DNA of 8,355 bases from contig DBUL01000135.1 in NCBI GenBank assembly GCA_002307905.1, positions 15,264-23,618 on the forward strand, in the 5' to 3' direction. Positions 1 through 6,359 of this stretch are shown one piece after another (position 1 is the stretch's first letter; each line of letters opens with the position of its first letter). A model generated the notes under the pieces. That model was not told where the DNA came from and did not search any database. It saw nothing but the letters and a program-made list of their open reading frames with translations. The position numbers and the translations under genes are program-made. Origin of the DNA: Rhizobiaceae bacterium UBA1291. GTDB taxonomy: Bacteria; Pseudomonadota; Alphaproteobacteria; Rhizobiales; Rhizobiaceae.

Positions 1-378
1 GCTGACCACGCCGCCGTAGCGGGAATTCTCGTAGAGCGTGGCGATCAGTCTATCTCGATCGTCGCGGGCTCTGATCACCAGACCGAGGTCGCCGGAGACA
101 GGTGCGTCTTCGCCTCGCACCAGCAGCGAGGTTCGCTCGAGCGCCTCGGCGAGGTCCTTGGCGGCGCCGTCCGTGTCGAGGGTGATGCTGTATCGGACGG
201 GATCGATGACGTCGTTGACCGCCTCGTCTTCGCCGAAGATGGTGATGCCGAAGATCCTGAAGGCGTATGCATCGCCGATCAATATTGGGGCTGCCGCCAA
301 GGCAAGCCCCAGCCCAAGTGCGGTGCCTGTCCTGCGAGGTGCAAGACGATCCTTCGGTGATTTCGGTCTACTCGGCAT
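1..378 (-). CDS. tamA: TamA-like Omp85 outer-membrane protein, N-terminal part (truncated by window edge)
   Basis: The reverse strand is open from an ATG at 378 to the window edge, giving 126 residues. The first 39 form a signal peptide: a basic stretch, a hydrophobic core (ALGLGLALAAAPILIG) and a likely cleavage after DAYA, just before FRIFG. The mature start then reads like rhizobial TamA: FGEDEA, then VIDPVRYSITLD, a segment with PVSGDLGLVIRARDDRDRL, and YENSRYGGVV, where the first POTRA domain begins. TamA is the outer-membrane half of the translocation and assembly module. It works with inner-membrane TamB in inserting some outer-membrane proteins; tamB, often the next gene, would lie beyond the left edge. 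An in-frame GTG two codons upstream (384) is an alternative start with a comparably poor Shine-Dalgarno. The family call rests on recalled similarity, because the POTRA repeats and the beta barrel lie outside the window. Confidence 0.75.
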   Translation of the reverse strand, partial: MPSRPKSPKDRLAPRRTGTALGLGLALAAAPILIGDAYAFRIFGITIFGEDEAVNDVIDPVRYSITLDTDGAAKDLAEALERTSLLVRGEDAPVSGDLGLVIRARDDRDRLIATLYENSRYGGVVS

Positions 379-535
379 GCACACATTTGCTCGTTGCGGT
401 CAGTTCGTCGTGCCCGCGTTTCCGGGAGCAGGGCGAGTTTAATCGCAAGTTCGCTGAAAAAGATAACTATTTTAGAAAGTGCACGCAAATGGAGATCCCG
501 GCGAAGCCGCCGGGATCTCGCATTCAGTCGAATTA
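379..535. other. Intergenic region between lipoprotein gene and tamA
   Basis: This 157-base gap lies between two minus-strand genes. It holds the hairpin at 492-519, then an AT-richer stretch around 435-485 that probably carries the tamA promoter. I could not fix convincing -35 and -10 boxes. No credible small gene was seen on either strand. Confidence 0.5.
492..519 (-). terminator. Hairpin terminator of the glycine-zipper lipoprotein gene
   Basis: A perfect 12-base-pair GC-rich inverted repeat (GAGATCCCGGCG and its complement) encloses a 4-base loop. It starts 17 bases past the stop of the lipoprotein gene on the minus strand. The U-tract that would follow is poor (CCATTTG), so termination may be incomplete and some read-through into tamA is possible. 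Confidence 0.65.
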
Positions 536-796
536 CTAGCGGCGCGGGCAATCGTCGATGTAACGGCGACCGTAGCGGTCGCGGTAGTAGCACTGGCCGG
601 GCTGGTCGGCGACACTGCCGATCACGGCGCCCGATACGCCACCGATTGCCGCACCGACCGCCGCACCGCGGACGTCGCCGGTGATGGCGCCGCCGATGAT
701 GGCACCCGATACGGCGCCGATGCCGGCGCCCTTTTCGGTCTGGGTGCAGCCTGCGACCGACAAGCCGATCAAAGCTAGCATAAGAGCTTTCTTCAT
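536..796 (-). CDS. Small glycine-zipper lipoprotein (OsmB/YMGG-like)
   Basis: This 86-residue protein opens with a lipoprotein signal (MKKALMLALIGLSVAGC). The lipobox places the lipidated cysteine at residue 17, so it is probably anchored in the outer membrane. Residues 23-60 are a glycine zipper built of GxxxG steps (GAVSGAIIGG, GAAVGAAIGG, GAVIG), a pattern that packs membrane helices. The short tail is aromatic and basic, with two cysteines (69 and 83) in a CYYRDRYGRRYIDDC arrangement that could form a disulfide in the periplasm. The start was chosen because GGAGAAG lies just upstream (801-807) and the signal peptide begins there. A longer in-frame ATG at 838 would add 14 charged residues ahead of the signal and is unlikely. 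Relatives are often stress-inducible envelope proteins of unknown precise role. The family call is secure, the function is not. Confidence 0.85.
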   Translation of the reverse strand: MKKALMLALIGLSVAGCTQTEKGAGIGAVSGAIIGGAITGDVRGAAVGAAIGGVSGAVIGSVADQPGQCYYRDRYGRRYIDDCPRR

Positions 797-1100
797 GATT
801 CTTCTCCACTGTTTACGCATCCGGCTCGGCCGGTACATGACTTCCCCGCCTCGACGCCTTCAGGCGCCTTCTCTTGGCGGTCGCGGCTCCAGAATAGCCC
901 CCATTTCGCGAAAGTCCACGAAATAGAAAGTCGAATACGCGGCTCCACTAAACAGTGTGTGCTGTCTCGCAGTAAAAGCCAATCTTATGTTGCGGCGCGA
1001 AATATAAAAATTCGATTTGGATGCACTCTGCCTGTTGATCGGTCGAGGAAAAAGACAAATGATAGGCGCCGTGTCCGGGAGAGACACGAGGAGGAACAAT
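797..1100. other. Divergent intergenic region between lipoprotein gene and coxS
   Basis: These 304 bases should carry promoters for both divergent genes. No convincing ORF is present. Visible elements are a short hairpin CGCC-TTCA-GGCG (855-866), a 10-base palindrome TTTCGCGAAA (904-913), an AT-rich stretch with TATAAA at 1003-1008 as a possible -10 for coxS (no good -35 at proper spacing), and a 6-base-pair stem-loop (1070-1088) touching the coxS ribosome binding site. The AT-rich segment 970-1020 stands out from the surrounding GC-rich coding DNA. Confidence 0.5.
1088..1096 (+). promoter_or_regulatory. Ribosome binding site of coxS
   Basis: GAGGAGGAA ends 4 bases before the ATG at 1101. 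This strong Shine-Dalgarno decides the start against an in-frame ATG at 1017, which would add 28 residues with no family counterpart. Confidence 0.8.
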
Positions 1101-1589
1101 ATGGCAAAAGTAACGCTGACGGTGAACGGCCGGTCGGTGAGCGGCGAGTGCGAAGACCGCACCTTGCTCGTCCATTTCATTCGCGAGAAGCTCGGACTGA
1201 CCGGAACCCATATCGGTTGCGACACGACCCAGTGCGGTTCCTGCGTCGTGCACATGGACGGCAAGTCGGTAAAAAGCTGTTCGATCCTGGCGGTCCAGGC
1301 TTCGGGCTCGGCGATCACCACGATCGAGGGGCTGGCAAGCAACGGCGAGCTGCACCCTGTCCAGGCGGCCTTCAAGGAACATCACGGCCTGCAATGTGGC
1401 TTCTGCACGCCCGGCATGGTCATGACCGCGGTCGACATGATCAACCGACATGGTGGAAACCTCGACGAGGCGACAGTGCGCCATGAGCTGGAAGGCAATA
1501 TCTGTCGTTGCACCGGTTACCACAACATCGTCAAGGCCGTGCTTTCCGCCAATGCCGAGATGCATGGCGGGCGTCAGGCTGCCGAGTGA
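1101..1589 (+). CDS. coxS: CO dehydrogenase-like molybdenum hydroxylase, small 2Fe-2S subunit
   Basis: This 162-residue iron-sulfur subunit belongs to the xanthine oxidase/CO dehydrogenase family. It passes electrons from the molybdenum centre in CoxL to the FAD in CoxM. The N-terminal half is a plant-type ferredoxin fold with cysteines 40, 45, 48 and 60 (GCDTTQCGSC then KSC). The C-terminal helical domain binds the second cluster through cysteines 99, 102, 135 and 137 (QCGFCTPGM and NICRCTGY). All eight ligands are present and the length is normal for CoxS. The gene opens a plus-strand S-L-M cluster, the order typical of form II CO dehydrogenase-like operons; form I operons run M-S-L. The family is certain. 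The substrate is not, and another hydroxylase of the family (for example one acting on an aldehyde or N-heterocycle) cannot be excluded from this subunit alone. Confidence 0.92.
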   Translation: MAKVTLTVNGRSVSGECEDRTLLVHFIREKLGLTGTHIGCDTTQCGSCVVHMDGKSVKSCSILAVQASGSAITTIEGLASNGELHPVQAAFKEHHGLQCGFCTPGMVMTAVDMINRHGGNLDEATVRHELEGNICRCTGYHNIVKAVLSANAEMHGGRQAAE

Positions 1590-1674
1590 GGCAATAGGCA
1601 AGTAGCCAATAGGCATGCTGTCGGCCATTGGTGCCGCGTCACGGCCTATCCTACTGCCCAGTGCCAATTGCCTA
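1589..1674. repeat. Imperfect inverted repeat between coxS and coxL, repeat-element-like
   Basis: The left arm contains AGGCAATAGGCA and ends in ATAGGC. The complement of the right arm, about 1643-1673, contains AGGCAATTGGCA and also ends in ATAGGC. CAATAGGCA occurs twice in direct orientation (1592-1600 and 1607-1615), and CCAAT (1606-1610) can pair with ATTGG (1627-1631). The whole resembles the short palindromic intergenic repeats common in rhizobial genomes. It fills most of an unusually wide 112-base gap inside an operon. Assignment to a named repeat family is not possible without the rest of the genome. Confidence 0.5.
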
Positions 1675-1688
1675 AATCCTGTTTCTCT

Positions 1689-1695
1689 GGAGGAG
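1689..1695 (+). promoter_or_regulatory. Ribosome binding site of coxL
   Basis: GGAGGAG lies 6 bases before the ATG at 1702. It fixes the coxL start there instead of an in-frame ATG at 1615, whose extra 29 codons would run through the inverted repeat and have no family counterpart. Confidence 0.8.
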
Positions 1696-1701
1696 ATTAA
1701 A

Positions 1702-4050
1702 ATGGGTGTTGAAGGAATCGGGGCGCGTGTCACGCGCAAGGAAGACAAGCGCTTCCTGACCGGCAAGGGCCGGTATACGGACGACATGGTCGTCCCGGGT
1801 ATGAAATTTGCCTCTTTCGTGCGTTCGCCCTATGCGCATGCCAAGATCAAAAACGTAGATGCTTCAGCGGCCAAGGCGATGCCGGGCGTCATCGACGTGC
1901 TGGACGGCAAGCAGTTGCTGGCAGATGGCATCGGTAACCTTATTTGCGGCTGGATGGTCCATTCCAAGGACGGTACTCCGATGAAGATGGGCGGCTGGCG
2001 CCCGCTCGCGGTCGACACGGTTCGCTATGTTGGAGATGCGGTGGCCATCGTTGTCGCCGATACCTATGGAGAGGCTTGCGACGCAGCTGAAGCCGTGGTT
2101 GTCGACTACGATGAACTGCCGGTGGTGACTGAGGCAGTCACGGCGCTCGAACCCGGAGCGCCCCAGATTCATCCGGAAGCGCCGGGCAATCTGATCTTCG
2201 ATTGGGAAATCGGCGACAGCGCCGCTGCTGACCGGGCGATCGCCTCGGCCGCCCACGTCACCGAGATCGAGATCCACAACAACCGGCTCTCACCCAATCC
2301 GATGGAGCCGCGCGCCACGCTCGGCATCTACGACTCGGCCGAAGATCACTATACCTGCTACACGACTTCGCAGAACCCGCATGTGGCGCGCCTCGTCATG
2401 AGCGCCTTCTACAATGTTGCACCGGAAAACAAGCTGCGCGTCATCGCGCCCGACGTCGGTGGCGGCTTCGGCTCGAAGATCTACATCTATCCGGAAGAGA
2501 TCGTCTGCCTGTGGGCCTCCAAGAAGACCGGCGTGCCGGTCAAGTGGACGTCCGACCGGACCGAGGCCTTCCTCACTGACGCACATGGCCGTGACCATGT
2601 GTCGAAGGTAAAGATGGCCTTCGACAAGGACAACAATGTCATCGGGCTGAAGGTCGACACGATCGCCAATCTCGGCGCCTACATGTCGCTCTTCTCCTCG
2701 TCGGTGCCGACCTATCTCTACGCGACACTGCTCTCGGGGCAGTACGCGATCCCGGCAATCCACTGCAATGTCCGAACCGTCTATACCAACACGGTGCCGG
2801 TCGATGCCTATCGCGGGGCCGGGCGTCCGGAAGCGACCTACCTTCTCGAGCGCACCATGGAAACGGCGGCGCGGGAATTGGGCGTCTCTCCGGCAGAACT
2901 GCGCCGGCAGAACTTCATCCGGACCTTCCCCTACCAGACGCCCGTCATCATGAACTACGACGCCGGCAATTATGAGGCCTCGCTCGAGGCGGCGATGGAT
3001 GCGGCCGACTGGAACGGCTTCCCGGCTCGCAAGGCGGAGGCGGCCGGCCGTGGCATGAAGCGCGGCATCGGCATGAGCTGCTACATTGAGGCCTGCGGCA
3101 TTGCGCCGTCGGCTGCGGTCGGTTCGCTCGGGGCCGGCGTCGGCCTGTGGGAATCGGCCGAGGTCCGGGTCAATGCGGTGGGAACGGTCGAAGTTCTGAC
3201 CGGTTCTCATAGCCACGGCCAGGGCCATGAGACGACTTTTGCCCAGCTTGTCTGCGAACGTCTTGGTGTGCCGATCGACAATGTCTCGATCGTCCACGGC
3301 GACACCGACAAGGTGCAGATGGGCATGGGCACATACGGCTCCCGGTCCGGCGCCGTCGGCATGTCGGCGATCGTCAAGGCGCTCGACAAGGTCGAGGCCA
3401 AGGCGAAGAAGATCGCCGCCCACCTGATGGAAGCGGACGAGAGTGACATCGTCATCGAGAATGGCGAACTGAAGGTCGCCGGTACGGACAAATCGCTCCC
3501 GTGGTTCCAGGTGGCGCTTGCCGCTTACACCGCCCACAACCTGCCTAGCGGGATGGAGCCGGGCCTGAAGGAGGGCGCGTTTTACGATCCGTCCAACTTC
3601 ACCTTCCCGGCCGGCTGTTACATCGCCGAGGTCGAGGTCGATCCGGAAACCGGCAAGACGACGATCGTGCAGTTCGTCGCCGCCGACGACTTCGGCAATA
3701 TCATCAATCCGATGATCGTCGAGGGGCAGGTGCATGGCGGCATCGCCCAGGGCGTGGGCCAGGCTCTGCTGGAGGGTGTGCGCTATGACACGACCACCGG
3801 CCAGTTGCTCACGGCAAGCTACATGGACTATGCCATGCCGCGGGCCGACGATCTGCCGTCGTTCAGCCTGTCGCACCAGAATACGCCCTGCCCGGGCAAC
3901 CCGCTCGGCATCAAGGGCTGCGGCGAGGCAGGGGCCATCGGCTCTCCGCCGGCCTTGATCAATGCCATCACCGATGCCATCGGCACCAACAACCTCAACA
4001 TGCCTGCAACCCCGCTTGCCGTCTGGTCGGCATTGCAGGCAGCCGAGTAA
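1702..4050 (+). CDS. coxL: CO dehydrogenase-like molybdenum hydroxylase, large molybdopterin subunit (form II)
   Basis: This 782-residue catalytic subunit would hold the molybdopterin cofactor. Seen in order: family N-terminus (GARVTRKEDKRFLTGKGRYTDD), GGGFGSK at 253-259, the active-site loop AYRGAGR at 369-375, SHGQGHET at 504-511, GTYGSRSG from 543, and the C-terminal GCGEAGAIGSPP with the expected catalytic glutamate at 742. True (form I) CO dehydrogenases carry AYRCSFR, whose cysteine binds the copper of the Mo-Cu site. Here glycine 372 takes the cysteine position, the signature of form II enzymes. A Mo-Cu centre is therefore not expected, and CO oxidation, if any, would differ from the classical enzyme. 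Whether form II proteins act physiologically on CO is disputed. Length fits the family (about 780-810). No frameshift or in-frame stop was seen. CoxS and CoxM lie either side, giving a complete heterotrimer, presumably cytoplasmic or membrane-associated. Confidence 0.9.
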   Translation: MGVEGIGARVTRKEDKRFLTGKGRYTDDMVVPGMKFASFVRSPYAHAKIKNVDASAAKAMPGVIDVLDGKQLLADGIGNLICGWMVHSKDGTPMKMGGWRPLAVDTVRYVGDAVAIVVADTYGEACDAAEAVVVDYDELPVVTEAVTALEPGAPQIHPEAPGNLIFDWEIGDSAAADRAIASAAHVTEIEIHNNRLSPNPMEPRATLGIYDSAEDHYTCYTTSQNPHVARLVMSAFYNVAPENKLRVIAPDVGGGFGSKIYIYPEEIVCLWASKKTGVPVKWTSDRTEAFLTDAHGRDHVSKVKMAFDKDNNVIGLKVDTIANLGAYMSLFSSSVPTYLYATLLSGQYAIPAIHCNVRTVYTNTVPVDAYRGAGRPEATYLLERTMETAARELGVSPAELRRQNFIRTFPYQTPVIMNYDAGNYEASLEAAMDAADWNGFPARKAEAAGRGMKRGIGMSCYIEACGIAPSAAVGSLGAGVGLWESAEVRVNAVGTVEVLTGSHSHGQGHETTFAQLVCERLGVPIDNVSIVHGDTDKVQMGMGTYGSRSGAVGMSAIVKALDKVEAKAKKIAAHLMEADESDIVIENGELKVAGTDKSLPWFQVALAAYTAHNLPSGMEPGLKEGAFYDPSNFTFPAGCYIAEVEVDPETGKTTIVQFVAADDFGNIINPMIVEGQVHGGIAQGVGQALLEGVRYDTTTGQLLTASYMDYAMPRADDLPSFSLSHQNTPCPGNPLGIKGCGEAGAIGSPPALINAITDAIGTNNLNMPATPLAVWSALQAAE

Positions 4051-4063
4051 GGGAGGACGAAGC

Positions 4064-4864
4064 ATGTTTCTCTATTCGACCAGCTATCATCGTGCCTCCT
4101 CGGTCGAGGAGGCCGGAAGCCTGCTTTCGGGTGCCTCCGACGGCAAGTTCGTGGCGGGCGGCCAGACCTTGGTCGCCACCCTCAAACAGCGTCTGGCGCA
4201 ACCCTCCGACCTCATTGACTTGAGGCATATCCCCTCGCTCAAGGGAATTGCAGTCGATGGCCGGATGGTGACAATCGGCGCGGGTGTCACCCATGCCGAA
4301 GTCGCCGGATCGAGCCTGATCCGCGCGGTCTGCCCGGCGGTCTGCCATCTCGCATCGCTTATCGGCGATCCGCATGTCCGACATCTGGGAACAATCGGCG
4401 GATCGATCGCCAACAATGATCCGGCCGCCGACTATCCGGCTGCCCTCCTTGGGCTCGGCGCGACCATCGTTACCGATCGCCGGCAGATCACGGCGGACGG
4501 GTTCTTCGTCAGCCTGTTCGAAACCGCACTGGAGGAGAACGAGATCGTCACCGCCGTGCGTTTCACTGCGCCGGAGCGGGCAGGCTATGCCAAGTTCGCC
4601 AATCCGGCCTCGCGATTTGCGATGACCGGGGTGTTCGTCTCGAAGGGGCCGGCTGGCGTTCGCGTGGCCGTGACCGGGGCGGGCTCGAGCGGTGTGTTCC
4701 GCCACGAAGGTCTTGAAGCCGCCCTTGCCGGCAACTGGTCCGCGGACGCACTGGCGGGTGTATCCATCGATCCGACCGATCTGATGGCCGATCTGCATGC
4801 GACTGCGGAGTACCGCGCGAATCTGGTGAAAGTGATGGCGAAGCGGGCCGTCTCCGCCTCCTGA
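4064..4864 (+). CDS. coxM: CO dehydrogenase-like molybdenum hydroxylase, medium FAD-binding subunit
   Basis: This 266-residue flavoprotein subunit would accept electrons from CoxS and pass them to a quinone or other acceptor. FAD-binding signatures of the family are clear: AGGQTL at 31-36 in the N-terminal lobe, and TIGGSIANNDPAADYPA at 110-126, which contacts the flavin pyrophosphate. The CoxM C-terminal domain follows, ending VMAKRAVSAS. The start at 4064 follows coxL by 13 bases and has GGGAGGA (4051-4057) directly upstream; an in-frame ATG at 3962 lies inside coxL and is rejected. Length is slightly short of the usual 280-290 but no domain is missing. An intrinsic terminator follows 26 bases after the stop, so the operon ends here. 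Maturation genes of the coxDEFG kind are not seen in the window, so any needed would have to be elsewhere. Confidence 0.9.
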   Translation: MFLYSTSYHRASSVEEAGSLLSGASDGKFVAGGQTLVATLKQRLAQPSDLIDLRHIPSLKGIAVDGRMVTIGAGVTHAEVAGSSLIRAVCPAVCHLASLIGDPHVRHLGTIGGSIANNDPAADYPAALLGLGATIVTDRRQITADGFFVSLFETALEENEIVTAVRFTAPERAGYAKFANPASRFAMTGVFVSKGPAGVRVAVTGAGSSGVFRHEGLEAALAGNWSADALAGVSIDPTDLMADLHATAEYRANLVKVMAKRAVSAS

Positions 4865-4890
4865 GAGGAGCGGAGAATCGCCATACCGGA

Positions 4891-4917
4891 GAAGGGCGGC
4901 TGCGGCCGTCCTTTTTT
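4891..4917 (+). terminator. Intrinsic terminator of the coxSLM operon
   Basis: A GC-rich stem (GGGCGGC pairing with GGCCGTCC, one G-U pair, 4-base loop) is followed at once by six thymines (4912-4917). The stem can extend by pairing the A's before it with the T-run. It lies 26 bases past the coxM stop. Confidence 0.85.
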
Positions 4918-4924
4918 CCGTAGC

Positions 4925-4938
4925 TTGACGCAGATCAA
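4925..4938 (+). promoter_or_regulatory. FNR/FixK-type anaerobox upstream of hemA
   Basis: TTGAC-GCAG-ATCAA matches the CRP/FNR-family consensus TTGAT-N4-ATCAA at 9 of 10 fixed positions. Such boxes are bound by FixK or FnrN in rhizobia under low oxygen. The centre (4931.5) lies about 32 bases upstream of a possible -10 TAGCAA (4961-4966). That would put transcription start near 4973 and the box at about -41.5, the classic class II activator position. The regulator and the start site are inferred. Confidence 0.75.
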
Positions 4939-5085
4939 GTTTGCTTGCGGCCCGATCGGCTAGCAAATGGTTGGAAGAATTCCAAGATTGCGCCAATTGT
5001 CGCAGTTTAGAATGAATTTACAGTGCCGGGGTTGACCGAACGCGCGTTGGATCTCAAAAAGGGCTGAACAGACTGGAGTCGGGAA

Positions 5086-6300
5086 ATGGATTTCGAGGCG
5101 TTTTTCAAGGGCGAACTGGAAGGTCTTCACGAAGAGGGCCGGTACCGGGTTTTCGCCGATCTTGAGCGACAGAGGGGCAGTTTCCCCCGAGCGACGCGCT
5201 ATACCGAAAACGGCACTCAGGACGTCACCGTCTGGTGTTCCAACGACTATCTCGGCATGGGCCAGAATGCTGGCGTGATCGAAGCGATGAAGAACGCCAT
5301 CGACCACTGTGGAGCGGGTGCCGGCGGCACCCGGAACATCTCTGGCACCAATCACTATCACGTCCTTCTCGAGCGCGAACTCGCCGATCTGCACGGCAAG
5401 GAGTCGGCGCTGATCTTCACTTCTGGTTATGTTTCCAACTGGGCGGCCCTCGGCACGCTCGGCCAGAAGATCCCCGGCCTGATCATCTTCTCCGACGCGC
5501 TGAACCATGCTTCGATGATCGAAGGCATTCGCTATTCGAAGTGCGAGCGGGTCATCTGGAAGCACAACGATGTCAAGGACCTCGAAGCCAAGCTGGCGGC
5601 CGCCGATCCGAAGGCGCCGAAAATGATTGCTTTCGAATCTGTCTATTCGATGGACGGCGACATTGCGCCGATCAGGGAGATCTGTGATCTCGCCGACAGA
5701 TACGGCGCGATGACCTATCTCGACGAAGTGCACGCCGTCGGCATGTATGGCGCCCATGGTGGCGGCATCGCCGAGCGCGAGGGGCTTATGGATCGCCTGA
5801 CGGTAATCGAAGGCACGCTTGGCAAGGCCTTTGGCGTGATGGGCGGCTATATCACCGGCTCGACCGCACTATGCGATTTCATCCGCTCCTTCGCGTCCGG
5901 CTTCATCTTCACCACGGCCCTGCCGCCGGCACTGGCTGCCGGCGCGGTTGCATCGATCCGGCACCTGAAGACCAGCCAGTTGGAGCGCTTCGCCCATCAG
6001 GAGCGCGTGCGGCGTCTGCGCTCGATGCTCGATGCCCGCGGCATTCCGCATATGCCGAATCCGAGCCACATCGTCCCGGTCATGGTTGGCGATGCCTCCA
6101 AGTGCAAATGGCTCTCCGACCTGCTGCTCGACAATTTCGGCATCTACGTCCAGCCGATCAATTATCCGACCGTGCCGAAGAAGACCGAGCGTCTGCGCAT
6201 CACGCCGACGCCGCTGCATTCGGATGGCGATATGGACCATCTCGTTGGCGCATTGCACCAGCTGTGGTCGCGTTGCGCGCTGGCCCGTGCCGTCGCCTGA
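5086..6300 (+). CDS. hemA: 5-aminolevulinate synthase
   Basis: This 404-residue PLP enzyme condenses glycine and succinyl-CoA to 5-aminolevulinate, the first and usually rate-setting step of haem and corrinoid precursor synthesis in alphaproteobacteria. It is a fold-type I alpha-oxoamine synthase. Seen are WCSNDYLGM near the N-terminus, [12 protein letters not shown] and [11 protein letters not shown] in the substrate and PLP region, [10 protein letters not shown] with Asp213 and His216 contacting PLP, and the Schiff-base lysine 247 in [14 protein letters not shown]. The C-terminal [10 protein letters not shown] is typical. These positions are one residue off those of the Rhodobacter capsulatus enzyme (214, 217, 248). 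GGAG at 5075-5078 serves as ribosome binding site. The gene stands alone between the cox terminator and its own terminator, with an anaerobox upstream, so induction in low oxygen is expected. Related enzymes (KBL, AOS) are excluded by the close match to ALAS motifs. Confidence 0.97.
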   Translation: MDFEAFFKGELEGLHEEGRYRVFADLERQRGSFPRATRYTENGTQDVTVWCSNDYLGMGQNAGVIEAMKNAIDHCGAGAGGTRNISGTNHYHVLLERELADLHGKESALIFTSGYVSNWAALGTLGQKIPGLIIFSDALNHASMIEGIRYSKCERVIWKHNDVKDLEAKLAAADPKAPKMIAFESVYSMDGDIAPIREICDLADRYGAMTYLDEVHAVGMYGAHGGGIAEREGLMDRLTVIEGTLGKAFGVMGGYITGSTALCDFIRSFASGFIFTTALPPALAAGAVASIRHLKTSQLERFAHQERVRRLRSMLDARGIPHMPNPSHIVPVMVGDASKCKWLSDLLLDNFGIYVQPINYPTVPKKTERLRITPTPLHSDGDMDHLVGALHQLWSRCALARAVA

Positions 6301-6332
6301 GCGAACGGCAGTCCCGATTTGTGAATTGAATG

Positions 6333-6359
6333 AACCGCCTGCTGGTCAGGCGGTTTTTT
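6333..6359 (+). terminator. Intrinsic terminator of hemA, overlapping the 3' end of dxr
   Basis: A 9-base-pair stem, AACCGCCTG with CAGGCGGTT, has a 5-base loop and merges into six thymines (6354-6359). It starts 32 bases past the hemA stop. On the opposite strand the descending arm and T-run encode the last codons of dxr (E-K-T-A-stop). Read from the dxr side the hairpin lacks a good U-tract (CATTCAATT), so it is mainly a hemA terminator but may also serve dxr. Confidence 0.85.

Larger units (their letters stand above)
4865..5085. other. Intergenic region coxM to hemA
   Basis: These 221 bases hold the coxM terminator, the FNR/FixK box and the probable hemA promoter, then a leader of about 110 bases up to the hemA start. 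A second promoter-like TTGACC at 5033-5038 lacks a matching -10. No small ORF was judged real. Confidence 0.6.

Noticed and set aside
38..442. Plus-strand open frame of 134 codons at the left edge
   Set aside because: It is serine and arginine rich and antisense to the TamA frame, which has a clear signal peptide and a family-like mature start.
1034..1047. Possible FNR box upstream of coxS (TTGATCGGTCGAGG)
   Set aside because: Only the left half fits the consensus. The right half should be ATCAA and reads CGAGG, so oxygen control of coxSLM by this site is not supported.
948..1787. Minus-strand open frame of 279 codons opposite coxS
   Set aside because: No domain or ribosome binding site is visible, and it is antisense to a CoxS with all eight cluster cysteines.
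2290..4065. Long open frame of 591 codons on the minus strand opposite coxL
   Set aside because: It is arginine, aspartate and histidine rich with no recognisable domain and lies wholly antisense to a gene with a full set of family motifs. It arises from the GC-rich third positions of coxL.
1101..4864. Xanthine dehydrogenase (xdhABC) as identity of the three-gene operon
   Set aside because: The separate S-L-M arrangement, subunit sizes and the AYRGAGR loop fit form II CO dehydrogenase-like enzymes better. XdhA normally fuses the FeS and FAD parts.
3995..4996. Minus-strand open frame of 333 codons opposite coxM
   Set aside because: It is antisense to a clear FAD subunit, runs through the terminator and anaerobox, and has no protein-like motifs.
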